Shown one piece after another: positions 30,543 through 39,624 of a stretch of DNA of 64,000 nucleotides. This DNA is from Dehalococcoides mccartyi 195. Its GTDB lineage: Bacteria; Chloroflexota; Dehalococcoidia; Dehalococcoidales; Dehalococcoidaceae. Under the pieces are notes generated by a model, which was given only the letters and a program-made list of their open reading frames with translations, was not told the DNA's origin and searched no databases. The translations under genes were made by a program, and so were the position numbers. Within the stretch, counting starts at the first letter, position 1. Each line of letters begins with the position of its first letter. Location: contig NC_002936.3 in NCBI RefSeq assembly GCF_000011905.1, positions 806,001 through 870,000 of the forward strand. The letters are read 5' to 3'.

Positions 30543-31652
30543 ATGGTCGACCCGCGGACGGAAAAACTGGCGGATTTACTGGTTAACTATTCTATTGAGG
30601 TAAAGCCGGGTGACACGGTGGCGGTCAATTATTTCAGCGGTGCGTTGCCCTTAGCGGTTGAAGTATATAAAAAAATACTGGCTGCCGGAGGCCACCCCCT
30701 TATGCAGGTCTCCAAAAACGAATTCCTGGAGTATTTGCTGAAATACGGTTCTGATGAACAGATAAGCTATGTCCACTTTCCCCAAAGGTATATAACGGAA
30801 CATTATGACGCTACTATACACCTGCTGGCTGAGGAAAATACCAAATCCATGACCAGCATAGACCCCCGGAAAATGGTAGCCTTTGAAAAAGCCCGCACCG
30901 ACCTAATGGAAACCAGTATGCGCCGTACCGCCGAAGGCAATTTCCGCTGGGTACTGGCTATTTACCCCACTAACGGCTATGCCCAGGATGCCGGTATGAG
31001 TCTGGAAGAATATACTGATTTCGTTTATAACGCCTGTCTGCCGGATATGAATGACCCGGTGGGTTTCTGGAAAAACCTAAATACCCGCCAGCAGAAAGTA
31101 GTAGACTGGCTCAAGGGTAAAAAACAGGTGCATATAAAGGCCAAAGAAACTGACCTCCGCCTGAGTATAGAAGGACGTACTTTTGTAAGCTGTGACGGCA
31201 AACTCAACATGCCTGACGGGGAAATATTTACCGGCCCGGTAGAAGACAGCGCCGAAGGATATGTATATTTTTCCTACCCTGCCATAGAGGCCGGGCGTGA
31301 AGTTACCGGGATTCGCCTCTGGTTTGAAAAGGGCAAGGTGGTAAAAGCAACCGCTGAAACTAACGAAGAATTTTTGCTTAAGACCCTGGATACTGACCCG
31401 GGTGCCAGATATCTGGGTGAATTCGCCATTGGCACCAGTGAGGGAATCCAGAAATTTACCAAACAAATACTTTTTGATGAAAAAATCGGAGGGAGTTTCC
31501 ACCTGGCCTGCGGAGCGGGTTATCCGGAAACTGGCAGTGTCAATAAATCTGCCGTACACTGGGATATGGTATGTGACCTGCGTGACGGTGGTGAAATCTG
31601 GGTGGATGGCGAATTATTATATAAAAACGGGGAATTTATTATCGACTACTAG
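30543..31652 (+). CDS. Aminopeptidase, M29 family (AmpS/PepS type)
   Basis: The protein has 369 residues, typical of thermophilic M29 aminopeptidases. It opens with RTEKLADLLVNYSIEVKPGDTVAV, the family signature. C-terminal active-site motifs of the dinuclear metal centre are recognisable: PDGEIFTGPVEDSAEG (about 222-237), LGEFAIGTSEGIQ (about 291-303), GSFHLACGAGYPET and SAVHWDMVCDL (about 325-350). It removes N-terminal residues from cytoplasmic peptides. GCGAGG lies upstream of the ATG. Confidence 0.88.
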   Translation: MVDPRTEKLADLLVNYSIEVKPGDTVAVNYFSGALPLAVEVYKKILAAGGHPLMQVSKNEFLEYLLKYGSDEQISYVHFPQRYITEHYDATIHLLAEENTKSMTSIDPRKMVAFEKARTDLMETSMRRTAEGNFRWVLAIYPTNGYAQDAGMSLEEYTDFVYNACLPDMNDPVGFWKNLNTRQQKVVDWLKGKKQVHIKAKETDLRLSIEGRTFVSCDGKLNMPDGEIFTGPVEDSAEGYVYFSYPAIEAGREVTGIRLWFEKGKVVKATAETNEEFLLKTLDTDPGARYLGEFAIGTSEGIQKFTKQILFDEKIGGSFHLACGAGYPETGSVNKSAVHWDMVCDLRDGGEIWVDGELLYKNGEFIIDY

Positions 31653-31893
31653 TTTTTCAGTCCCAACAGAAATATCAGCCCGTTGCTAAAACGCCCTACA
31701 AATAGTCCTTTTCCATGGGGTATATGCCGGTGTATTTTAATCCGGCAGTATCCGCTATTGTTATATATTTATTACACATATTCCGGCAGATTACCCCTTA
31801 CGGGATTTGCCTGTTATAATATGCTTTAAGCGGCATAAGTTTTAGCCGGAGCCGGCAACCAAATATTTCTTAGCGCAGAGAGGATTTTGCCAG

Positions 31894-32349
31894 ATGAGCG
31901 AAGAATTAAGAGAACTTATTGAAGCGGCTGTATACAAGGAAGTTGCCTCTCAGTCACTTTATCAGTCTGCCCTGCAAAAAACAGATGATGCGGCTGTAAA
32001 ACAGCTTTTAAAGGAACTAATCCAGAGCGAAGAAGGCCATCTGAAAGTGCTTAAAGATTTGCTGGTAAAAGGCGAATTTAAGCCAAAAACCATTGCACCC
32101 CGCTTGCAATCTCTCAAGCTGGATACTTATGTCAAAGGCGGGAATGACATGGAAGGGGCAGGACTGCAGGACATACTCCTTTATGCTATTAAAGAAGAAC
32201 AGTCTGCCTCAGAGTTCTATTCCCACCTCATGTCTACCTTCATCAGCCGGGAAGCAAAGGATATGTGCCGGTTTTTATCTGCCGAAGAGCTGGAACACAA
32301 ACTGAAGCTGGAACTTATCTATGATGACCTGTTTTTCCCCGAAGATTAG
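31894..32349 (+). CDS. Ferritin-like/rubrerythrin-type diiron protein
   Basis: The protein has 151 residues and folds as a four-helix bundle by pattern. Diiron ligands are visible in ELRELIEAAVYKEVASQ, SEEGHLKVLKDLL (E-x2-H), KEEQSASEFYSH and EELEHKLKLELI (E-x2-H). The rubredoxin domain of true rubrerythrin is absent. Such proteins handle peroxide or iron in anaerobes, which would suit a strict anaerobe. The start at 31894 lacks a strong ribosome site. It is followed after 57 bp by an unrelated conserved gene. Confidence 0.8.
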   Translation: MSEELRELIEAAVYKEVASQSLYQSALQKTDDAAVKQLLKELIQSEEGHLKVLKDLLVKGEFKPKTIAPRLQSLKLDTYVKGGNDMEGAGLQDILLYAIKEEQSASEFYSHLMSTFISREAKDMCRFLSAEELEHKLKLELIYDDLFFPED

Positions 32350-32406
32350 GCCAGCCGAAGACTATTCAGTTTGTTATAGCACCCAAATACCAACCAGGAG
32401 GTCAAA

Positions 32407-33108
32407 GTGTCTGAAGAGATAGCCAAAATACAAAAGCCCGAAAGCAGTAAATATGCGGATAAAAAGAAGCTCTATGTAGTTCCGCTGGTGCTTGGCTGGA
32501 AAGATGCACCACCCGAATATGGCGCCATGCTCAGCCGCTATTGGAAAGAAGTAAGCGTTCAGCTGTCCCATCTGGAAAGCCGCATTGGGGCTGTCAACTA
32601 CGTATTTCACGAATCAGTAGACCAAAGCGGCGCAGAAGGGTTGGAAGTGCTGACAAATTTCAGCCCCGTAAGCAAGGAAATGGCCCTCCGTTTTTTGGAA
32701 AAAGGTGCGGTAATTGAGGCCACAGAAGATAGTGAACTGGTGCGGGAATGCCTAGACTGGGAACGCTTTATGATGATAGGTTTTACCAGCCAGAATGTAT
32801 CCAAACTGGTTTCTGAAAAATTTATACAGGCGGTAAAAAGCCGCTACGAGTTTATCCTCGGCAGAATAAGCGGAACGGTCAAAGGGAATGAGGCCGGTGT
32901 GCTGTTTATCCGTGAAGGCAACCTGATGCAATTCCCGGCTGATATCGAAGTATTCAGCATAGCTCCGCCGGTACTGGACGAAATTCACCGCTGGCTCAGG
33001 GAAAGACGGGACCAGATACCCCCTGCTCCGGAAGACGAACAGATTGATTCCTGTTTTGCCGAAAAAGATACCGAAACACCCCCGGCCGAAGATACCAAAA
33101 GCAATTAG
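32407..33108 (+). CDS. Conserved hypothetical protein
   Basis: The GTG at 32407 is preceded by AGGAGG, an ideal ribosome site. The protein has 233 residues: a mixed alpha/beta body (about 20-195) and an acidic Pro/Glu-rich tail. A central Gly-rich part (GFTSQNVSKLVSEKF, RISGTVKGNEAGVLFIREG) and a terminal RWLRERRDQIP helix are its features. I recognise no family. Its stop lies 5 bp from the convergent PAC2 gene. Confidence 0.6.
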   Translation: MSEEIAKIQKPESSKYADKKKLYVVPLVLGWKDAPPEYGAMLSRYWKEVSVQLSHLESRIGAVNYVFHESVDQSGAEGLEVLTNFSPVSKEMALRFLEKGAVIEATEDSELVRECLDWERFMMIGFTSQNVSKLVSEKFIQAVKSRYEFILGRISGTVKGNEAGVLFIREGNLMQFPADIEVFSIAPPVLDEIHRWLRERRDQIPPAPEDEQIDSCFAEKDTETPPAEDTKSN

Positions 33109-33112
33109 CTAA

Positions 33113-33913
33113 CTAACAATCTTCAAAAAGGCGGCTTATCTGGTCTAAAAGCTGATTACGGCTTGCAGCATCCAGGCTAAGCCCGCCTTCCAGCATTTTC
33201 AAACCGCTTTCAACCTGGGTATCTGTTTGGCACAGGGTACTTATTTTGCCGGACTGATACTTTACCTTTTGTTCTGTTTCAGCCAGATTGAGCTTTAGGG
33301 CAAACCTGTCACCCAGGAATTCAAGCAAAAGAAGCTCAGCCGCAGCGTCCCCGCTGTTCTGCAAATAAAAGGGCAAAACCTGCCACAAGCTCATGGCATT
33401 TATACCGTATTTACCCGCCAGCCAGATTACAAAGGAATTTATATCTACCTTCTGGTTAGGCGGGGTGTCAAAATTCATATTGCACTCAACCCCGGTGTTT
33501 TCCAAACTGTATTTGTGTATGTCAGAGTTGACCACTGCCATAAGGCGGCGGGGGGCGGTATGGGAAATCATAGCACCCACACTGCCCAGGCAGATTATTT
33601 CATTTACCTGATAAGCCAAGGCTGTATTAACCAGCCTGTTCAGATACTCATACTGGTTAAATTCGGGGATACTGCCCCGAAATACCAGCAGCTGCCCTCC
33701 AGGCAGATATTTCAGTTCACCACCGGGGAAATGGGTTAAGTCATCTTTAACCGCTACCCCGTTAAGTGAGAAGTATTTTTCTATTTCCACCTCAAATACA
33801 GTGACAGGAGTATCCTGTTTTTCGATTTCGGCCAGCACTCTTTCGCTCAGCAAACCGAATTCGCCCTGCCAGGCAATAATCAGGCACTGTGCCTGCGGGT
33901 TTTTAGCTTCCAT
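33113..33913 (-). CDS. PAC2 family protein (proteasome-assembly-chaperone fold)
   Basis: ATG 33913 (MEAKNPQAQ) is preferred over 33919 because AGGATGAAC precedes it. The 266-residue product has the alpha/beta PAC2 fold by motif: LPGGQLLVFRGSIPEFNQYEY and an NEIICLGSVGAMISHT segment shared with its neighbour. Bacterial and archaeal PAC2 proteins (COG1938/COG2047) often accompany proteasome-like or ATP-grasp systems, but function is unproven. It overlaps the upstream paralogue by 11 bp, so the two are co-expressed and may form a heterodimer, as eukaryotic PAC1-PAC2 does. That last point is inference. Confidence 0.75.
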   Translation of the reverse strand: MEAKNPQAQCLIIAWQGEFGLLSERVLAEIEKQDTPVTVFEVEIEKYFSLNGVAVKDDLTHFPGGELKYLPGGQLLVFRGSIPEFNQYEYLNRLVNTALAYQVNEIICLGSVGAMISHTAPRRLMAVVNSDIHKYSLENTGVECNMNFDTPPNQKVDINSFVIWLAGKYGINAMSLWQVLPFYLQNSGDAAAELLLLEFLGDRFALKLNLAETEQKVKYQSGKISTLCQTDTQVESGLKMLEGGLSLDAASRNQLLDQISRLFEDC

Positions 33914-34811
33914 GTTCATCCTGATTATGGTCTTTCTTAAAAAATTCGGCTATGTTCTCTTTCAGCCATTTCTCATCATCATCGGAAATACCTTCGTTTT
34001 CAGCGGCATGATAACGGTTATCCAGTTTCTGCCTTACCATTTCAGGAAAACGGGCATACATTTCAGCAATCATTTCGTCCATTTCGCGGACAGATTCATC
34101 CATACGGAACAAATCCACGCTTATACGCATAATATACCTCAGGGCTTCAAGTGACGAACGGGAGGCATGCGGGTAAATCAGCGGCAGGTGAGACAGATAA
34201 TCCGGTATTTCCCCCATCAGGCAGGCCGCAGGTATATTTCTTTTACCGGCCACACCCAGCAAAAGCCCGTTTAAACCCGAAATATGGGGGACGAAATTTT
34301 TACCCGCCAAATTGCTTTTGAGCTCAGCCGGCAGACGTTCATTTATCATATCCAGAAAATTTTTGCTGTTGGCCACTGCCCATACTTTAGGTTTGGCCTT
34401 ATGATGGGTCATAGTCACCGCCGCACCGAAAGTAATAATCCTCTGGCAGCCCAGTTCTTCAGCCACATCAATCACTTTAGCGGTCATCCGGCTGGCACGG
34501 CTGCCCTGGGCATAGGTATTCTGCCCGTCAGCCGGCTGCTCATCACCCATAAATATTACTACATCCTGACCGCACCACTTTTGATAATAGAAACGGCTTT
34601 GGGGAAACCTAAGTTCCTGCTGGACACCGTTTTTTATATTTACCCCCGAAGGATAAAAAAACTCCTCCGGCTCTATATCCGCCAGAACACCCGCCCCCAG
34701 CTGGTCACGCAAAGCCGCCAAAGTAACAATGCCCACGTTGCCAACACCCGGCCAGGCTGCCAGCAGAGTAGGTGACTGCATTTCAGGTTTATTATGATAA
34801 ATAATCCCCAT
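33903..34811 (-). CDS. PAC2 family protein
   Basis: The protein has 302 residues. The opening LLAAWPGVGNVGIVTLAALR is the PAC2 'GxGNVG' signature, followed by IEPEEFFYP (matching the equivalent part of other members), DVVIFMGDEQP and QRIITFGAAVTMTHH. A C-terminal helical, Met- and Glu-rich tail (about 225-302) is longer than in its neighbour. It is the first gene of a two-gene operon. Bacterial PAC2 proteins are unusual, and the presence of two in tandem suggests a conserved complex. No proteasome gene is visible in this window. Confidence 0.8.
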   Translation of the reverse strand: MGIIYHNKPEMQSPTLLAAWPGVGNVGIVTLAALRDQLGAGVLADIEPEEFFYPSGVNIKNGVQQELRFPQSRFYYQKWCGQDVVIFMGDEQPADGQNTYAQGSRASRMTAKVIDVAEELGCQRIITFGAAVTMTHHKAKPKVWAVANSKNFLDMINERLPAELKSNLAGKNFVPHISGLNGLLLGVAGKRNIPAACLMGEIPDYLSHLPLIYPHASRSSLEALRYIMRISVDLFRMDESVREMDEMIAEMYARFPEMVRQKLDNRYHAAENEGISDDDEKWLKENIAEFFKKDHNQDEHGS

Positions 34812-35008
34812 AGACTTGTTTTGCCCTTTACAATACTATATTAAGCCCGACTTACATGGTAATCCAAACGGCTATTGGCTGTAAAATGAATATTGCCGGA
34901 AAAAAGACTGCCATCACAGTCGCGTGAGCTAGCTTTGAACATAACCTTTGTAAAACTTTTTAGAGGACAGATATTAAAGTAATATTAGAATGCTATTATA
35001 GGGTCATT

Positions 35009-35209
35009 TCAGTCTGCAAATAACCCCAGCAGTTTTCCGAATAAAAAGAACCCGCCCAAACTAATTATTAAAATAAGGCCGAAAGTCAGGATAACCCGCG
35101 GAGACAGGCAGGCCTTTATTATGGCACCGCGCATCAGCTTGGTGTGCTGCTGTTTTACCAAATTTTCGGCTGCGCGCCCGGCTAAATATTCATCCTGTGT
35201 AACAGGCAT
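35009..35209 (-). CDS. Small single-pass membrane protein
   Basis: The protein has 66 residues: a charged N-terminal part (PVTQDEYLAGRAAENLVKQQ) and one hydrophobic segment near 40-60 (VILTFGLILIISLGGFFLF). Lys/Arg before the segment suggests the N-terminus faces the cytoplasm. No family recognised. The gene order with the next one suggests a shared operon. Confidence 0.55.
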   Translation of the reverse strand: MPVTQDEYLAGRAAENLVKQQHTKLMRGAIIKACLSPRVILTFGLILIISLGGFFLFGKLLGLFAD

Positions 35210-35235
35210 GGCAGAAACCTTCTTGTATGAGATAA

Positions 35236-35490
35236 TTAACCCAGATATATTTCAAGAGCGTCTTCGGCTACAGTTATCAAACGCCGGGTGGTATCCAGTT
35301 TTATAGAGTACATATAACTGGTGATGGGCGGCTTTTCGTTTTTGGGATCCATGTAGCGTACAAAATAATCTTCTATGATTATGCCGGTTTCAGAAACATA
35401 TTTATCAATTTCAGGGTATTTGGAGGTCATGTTGGCTAGACGTACTGACAGTATTTTCACCCTCTGGCCTTTTAGAAAACGTGGCGCCAT
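35236..35490 (-). CDS. Small conserved hypothetical protein
   Basis: ATG 35490 is preferred over 35496 because GGAGGAATGGGA precedes it with proper spacing. The 84-residue product is a compact beta-rich domain (APRFLKGQRVKILSVRL, then YVSETGIIIEDYFVRY and MYSIKLDTTRRLITVAEDALEIYL). The KOW/SH3-like opening KGQRVKI recalls nucleic-acid or carrier-binding barrels, which is only a resemblance. Confidence 0.6.
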   Translation of the reverse strand: MAPRFLKGQRVKILSVRLANMTSKYPEIDKYVSETGIIIEDYFVRYMDPKNEKPPITSYMYSIKLDTTRRLITVAEDALEIYLG

Positions 35491-35643
35491 TCCCATTCCT
35501 CCGCTGAAGCTATTTTACTGTATAGCATAACATTATGTTATCTTTATGTAAACAAGTAGCGGTTCTTTAGCCCACACAGGCTATTTCCCCTGTTTACACC
35601 CAACATACTTTACCATATCCGCAGTTATTAGGATACTTTTTGA

Positions 35644-36378
35644 TTATCTTACAGGAGATACCGGAGAAAGCTGTATATCTCCCCAGATACCTATTTTGTC
35701 ATCTTTAATAACCACCAGCCCGGCAACACCCTCTATCTTTTGCCCGTACTCCAGCGCTGCGGGAATATCAAGAGCGGTTTGCACCTGATTGGCCACTGCG
35801 GTAGCGGCCGCATCTGCCAGAATAGCAGACCCGGATACCACCAGAGCCGCATCCGCCTTGCCCAAACTTAGGCTGTGCCCCACTGTACCGGAAGAGGTGC
35901 AGATACCCAGCGGGCTTTTATGGGGGCTTATTTCCAGTGCCAGCCTGCCGCTTAAGACAGAGCGTCCGGCAAATATACCAATCCGTCTGGCCGAAAGGGT
36001 ATGAACAAATATATCTCCGCCGTTTTCAACCAGAATTTCGGGGCTGTAGGCTAGAAGCTCTTTGCCCACATATTCGGCTACTGCCCCGGCAACCGCCGCC
36101 ATAGGCCCTACACCCGCTTTATCAGCAGCTCCGGCCATAGCTTGTATAATAGGCGGAGCATCTGCATAAATCTTTAGCGGCTTGAGGCTTGAGGCAAAAA
36201 CAGGCTGACGCTTAATGTAAGAGGTTATTTCCTGGCGGTATTTCCGGGTAAAAAAGTAGCTTAGCTCTTTTAGTTCGGTTGCAGCCAGTATAAACAGGTC
36301 TGATTCCTCTTCAACTACCTGAAAAGGAATAAGTTTACCAGCGTTTACCCAGTTCCGGTAATTACGCGGTTCATACAT
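35644..36378 (-). CDS. UPF0280 (COG2122) ApbE-like protein, homocysteine biosynthesis
   Basis: The protein has 244 residues, the usual length. It opens with YEPRNYRNWVNAGKLIPFQVVEEESDLFI, and central GPMAAVAGAVAEYVGKEL and VENGGDIFVHTL are characteristic of the ApbE-like UPF0280 fold. Literature on methanogens links COG2122 to formation of homocysteine together with DUF39 and NIL-ferredoxin proteins. Here all three genes lie in one operon (DUF39, then NIL-ferredoxin, then this gene), which strongly supports the role. It is the last gene of the unit and ends before a spacer of about 150 bp. Confidence 0.82.
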   Translation of the reverse strand: MYEPRNYRNWVNAGKLIPFQVVEEESDLFILAATELKELSYFFTRKYRQEITSYIKRQPVFASSLKPLKIYADAPPIIQAMAGAADKAGVGPMAAVAGAVAEYVGKELLAYSPEILVENGGDIFVHTLSARRIGIFAGRSVLSGRLALEISPHKSPLGICTSSGTVGHSLSLGKADAALVVSGSAILADAAATAVANQVQTALDIPAALEYGQKIEGVAGLVVIKDDKIGIWGDIQLSPVSPVR

Positions 36379-36387
36379 GCTAAACCA

Positions 36388-36798
36388 CTAAAAGTGCAGT
36401 TCCATAGCCCGCGGCGGGCAGGCCTGAATGCATATGCCGCAGACTATGCATTTTTTAGCATCAAAATTAATTTCCCGGTTATCCTCATCTATGCTGAACG
36501 CATCTACCGGGCACATAGTCACGCACGCTCCGCAGTGAGTACAGCGGTTTTCGTTGCGGGTTACTTCACGGTTGAGAGAATCTATCTTGACACCGGCCTC
36601 ATTCAGGTAGGCAATACCTTTATCGTAGGCTTCACGTTCCCCGGTAATCTCCAGTACCATCAGCCCCTCTTTATCAGGCGTGATGGAGGCTTTAAGGATA
36701 TTGAATGCCAAGTCAAAATCACGTATCAGATGGTAAACAATGGGACGGTCTACCAGTCTTTGGGGAAAACGCAAAACTATTCTTTTAGATGTTTTCAT
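36388..36798 (-). CDS. NIL-domain 4Fe-4S ferredoxin, homocysteine biosynthesis
   Basis: The protein has 136 residues. A NIL-like ligand-binding domain fills residues about 1-75 (KRIVLRFPQRLVDRPIVYHL). Two 4Fe-4S motifs follow: CTHCGACVTMCPVDAF and CIVCGICIQACPPRAM. The pair NIL-ferredoxin/DUF39 is known from methanogens (the MA1821-MA1822 pair) to reduce and insert sulfur when aspartate semialdehyde is converted to homocysteine. The ferredoxin would supply electrons. It lies 8 bases after the DUF39 gene. Confidence 0.85.
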   Translation of the reverse strand: MKTSKRIVLRFPQRLVDRPIVYHLIRDFDLAFNILKASITPDKEGLMVLEITGEREAYDKGIAYLNEAGVKIDSLNREVTRNENRCTHCGACVTMCPVDAFSIDEDNREINFDAKKCIVCGICIQACPPRAMELHF

Positions 36799-36806
36799 AT
36801 TACTAC

Positions 36807-38033
36807 CTACAAGATATGATGATTGGTATCACCAAGCGGCCGTTCATTAAACGGGCGGACTTTAAGACCGGAGTCTATACCCGGCAGGGGTGCAACCGGA
36901 CTGGTGATTTCAAATTTACCCTGCTCAACCCAGGTTTTTAGTTTAACGGCAATTTCCCGTGCCCGGGAATAGCTGCAAAGGGAAGCGGTGGGTATATTTT
37001 TACCGTTTATATCCACACTGCCGCTTCGCAGCTGGGCATAAGTAACTTCGGCAACCGCGCCCGGACGCAGATTAGGATAGGCAGACGAGTAATCTATCAC
37101 CGTACCTACAATATCATCATCAGTAACCAGCGTAGATTGCAGTATCTCTTCAGAAAGTATGGGGATAGGCACGCCGATACCTACCGACAAGGTTACCCCG
37201 TAACCCAGCATGCTGGTACCCACCAGATAACGGGCATCCATTTGTTTAAGGTCACCGATAACCGCCAGAGTACCAGCCCCGCCTTTGGGCACGCCGCCCT
37301 CCGTCCGGGCAACACCGGGGTTGTGCTGAGTGCCTTGCCAGGCCACATAGCCCACGCCCCCGCCTAAAAAGATGCGGCTGCCGATACCTATAGTCCGGTA
37401 ATACGGGTCATTAAGCAGCGGTGACAGCATACCGGCGGTGCAGTAATTTATGTTTCCCATATTGGGTTTCAAAACACCCATGTAGGTATATATGGTTTTA
37501 TCTGAAAGGTTAACAGCCACATTGTAGTTCTGGTAGGCGTTACGCATATTAAACAAAACGGCTTCGTTAAGGTCTTTTATGTTCAGGTAACTGGAAAGCC
37601 GCCTGCGCGGATAGCAGTCTGTCCCGTAGGCACTGGCCTCCAGACGGATGTCTTTGCCGGCTACCAGCTCCTCTATAACATATCCGCCGCCATAATTGAA
37701 CTCTCCGGGGTGAATCCGGTTACGGGGGTCATCATCCGGCAGGGCGTTGGCGCCTATAAATAAATCTGCCGCCGCAAAAGCCGCATACGCTGATACGTCA
37801 TTCAGATAAGCCCTGCCGCCGCCCAGTTTCATGCGGGGAGTGGTGTGACCCATATTAAAATAAACACCAGAGGAACACATAGGGCCAAAAGTGCCGGTGG
37901 TAACTACATCCACCTCTTTGAAAGCGGCTTTCAGCCCTTTCTCACGGGTATAGCCCACAATCTCTTCGGCGGTCAGAACAACCGCTTTGCCTTCCCTGAT
38001 TCTCTGGTTTATTTCCTCCAGTGTCTTTTGCAT
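36807..38033 (-). CDS. DUF39 (HcyBio) protein, homocysteine biosynthesis
   Basis: ATG 38033 (MQKTLEEINQRIREG) is chosen because GCGGGGGCTGAT precedes it; the frame extends to 38054 without one. The 408-residue product has DUF39 features: GTFGPMCSSGVYFNMGHTTP (conserved Cys), LGGGVGYVAWQGTQHN and CSYSRAREIA near the end. The family makes homocysteine from aspartate semialdehyde and sulfide. It heads an operon with NIL-ferredoxin and UPF0280, so this bacterium probably makes homocysteine by this route rather than by the usual O-acyl-homoserine route. That conclusion would need the rest of the genome. Confidence 0.88.
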   Translation of the reverse strand: MQKTLEEINQRIREGKAVVLTAEEIVGYTREKGLKAAFKEVDVVTTGTFGPMCSSGVYFNMGHTTPRMKLGGGRAYLNDVSAYAAFAAADLFIGANALPDDDPRNRIHPGEFNYGGGYVIEELVAGKDIRLEASAYGTDCYPRRRLSSYLNIKDLNEAVLFNMRNAYQNYNVAVNLSDKTIYTYMGVLKPNMGNINYCTAGMLSPLLNDPYYRTIGIGSRIFLGGGVGYVAWQGTQHNPGVARTEGGVPKGGAGTLAVIGDLKQMDARYLVGTSMLGYGVTLSVGIGVPIPILSEEILQSTLVTDDDIVGTVIDYSSAYPNLRPGAVAEVTYAQLRSGSVDINGKNIPTASLCSYSRAREIAVKLKTWVEQGKFEITSPVAPLPGIDSGLKVRPFNERPLGDTNHHIL

Positions 38034-38252
38034 ATCAGCCCCCGCCTGAAACAAAGCCTGAAACAGCTACGCATTCAAGCTAAAATTTAGATAACTATAT
38101 CACTTACCATATTAGTCTTCAAACAAATATATCCTGCCGGTGGTAATATAGTTATAATATAATAAACTTAAATAGTACTTTTGGGGGATTTTCCTTACTA
38201 AAACTAACTTATACTATAATATGATATCATATCCGGTTCAGAAGGAAGACAA

Positions 38253-39344
38253 ATGCGCGCAGACGAATTATTAAAAATAGCAGTAGAAAAAAAGGCTTCA
38301 GACCTCCACCTGAGAGTGCCGAACCCGCCTGTACTCAGAATAGACGGCGCCCTTAAACCCCAGACAGACTGGCCTGTTTTATACAACAAGGCCATTGAGC
38401 AGATACTGGAAGAGATAACCACCCCCGAACAGCGTGAAATATTTTATGCCGAAAAAGAGCTGGACTTTGCCTACAGTGTAGCCGGGGTAGCCCGCTTCAG
38501 GGTAAACGTGATGAAACAGCGCGGCTCTATCAGCATTGCCTTCCGCCAGGTGCCTTTTGAGATACGTTCTATAGATGAACTGGGTGTACCCAAAATCTGC
38601 AAAGAGCTTATCCTGAAACCGCGCGGCCTTATTCTGGTAACCGGGCCAACCGGCAGCGGCAAATCCACCACCATGGCCGCCATGGTAGACCACCTGAATA
38701 ATACTGATTCGCGTAACGTCATTACCATAGAAGACCCCATTGAGTATCTTTATACCAATAACCGCTGCATTATTGCCCAGAGAGATTTGGGTGACGATAC
38801 CAAGTCTTTTTCCACTGCCCTGAAATATGCCCTCCGGCATGACCCTGACGTAATACTGGTGGGTGAAATGCGTGACCTGGAGACTATTTCCACCGCCATC
38901 AGCGCCGCCGAAACAGGCCATCTGGTAGTGGGTACTTTGCACACTACCGATGCCCCCCAGACTATAGACCGCTTAATAGATATATTCCCTCCTGACCAGC
39001 AGCAGCAGATACGCATGCAGCTGTCTCTGGTTATTGAGGCGGTACTGGTACAGACGCTGCTGCCAAAACGGGAAGGCAAAGGGCGGGTGGCCGCTTTTGA
39101 AATAATGGTAGCCAATACCGCCGTACGCAACCTGATACGTGACAAAAAGGCCCATGAACTGCATAACGTAATGCAGCTGAGTGCCAAAGACGGTATGCAG
39201 ACCCTTGACCAGTCTTTGGCAGGTCTGGTACGCCAGAATATAGTTTCGCTGGAAGAAGCCCTGTTAAAAAGCAGTAACCCGGAAAGACTGCAAAAATTGC
39301 TGGCATACCAGCAAACCCAGCAGACCAAGCCCCACCAGTTTTAA
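38253..39344 (+). CDS. pilT: Type IV pilus retraction ATPase PilT
   Basis: The protein has 363 residues, the usual length. It begins RADELLKIAVEKKASDLHLR (N-terminal PilT domain) and carries Walker A GPTGSGKSTTMAA (about 133-145), an Asp box (VITIEDPIEYLY), Walker B VILVGEMRDLETI (about 205-217) and a His box (TGHLVVGTLHTTDA). PilT is a hexameric ATPase that depolymerises type IV pili. No other pilus gene is visible here, so it stands alone; it may serve pili or secretion encoded elsewhere. GGAAG precedes the ATG. Confidence 0.9.
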   Translation: MRADELLKIAVEKKASDLHLRVPNPPVLRIDGALKPQTDWPVLYNKAIEQILEEITTPEQREIFYAEKELDFAYSVAGVARFRVNVMKQRGSISIAFRQVPFEIRSIDELGVPKICKELILKPRGLILVTGPTGSGKSTTMAAMVDHLNNTDSRNVITIEDPIEYLYTNNRCIIAQRDLGDDTKSFSTALKYALRHDPDVILVGEMRDLETISTAISAAETGHLVVGTLHTTDAPQTIDRLIDIFPPDQQQQIRMQLSLVIEAVLVQTLLPKREGKGRVAAFEIMVANTAVRNLIRDKKAHELHNVMQLSAKDGMQTLDQSLAGLVRQNIVSLEEALLKSSNPERLQKLLAYQQTQQTKPHQF

Positions 39345-39465
39345 ACTGCCGGCAACACGCAGTACCATTTGCCGTATTAAATGCAGCAAGTTCCGGCGGG
39401 GTTTGCCCCGGTGCACTCTGCAAATATATTTCTTTTCCGCACTTTTTGGTCCAAAGATTCCAAGT

Positions 39466-39485
39466 TCTAATACTTTAGTATTAGA
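39466..39485. repeat. 20-bp perfect inverted repeat upstream of nuoA
   Basis: TCTAATACT-TT-AGTATTAGA is a 9-bp perfect stem with a two-base loop, followed by a T-rich stretch. It could be a pilT terminator or an operator of the nuo promoter. The rest of the 280-bp gap is AT-rich without a clear promoter. Confidence 0.5.
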
Positions 39486-39624
39486 CTTTATAATTATTTT
39501 TAGAATATTTATGTACAATTAAAACTTTAAGTTACTATTTTATAATACCATTACATCATATTTAAGCTTTACTCTTCAAGGGGACTAATGCTATAGTAGT
39601 AAAAAGTATTTCAGGGGAGGAATT

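Noticed and set aside
39345-39624. Clear promoter for nuoA
   Set aside because: The gap is AT-rich with several TATAAT-like stretches but no convincing -35/-10 pair, so none was called.
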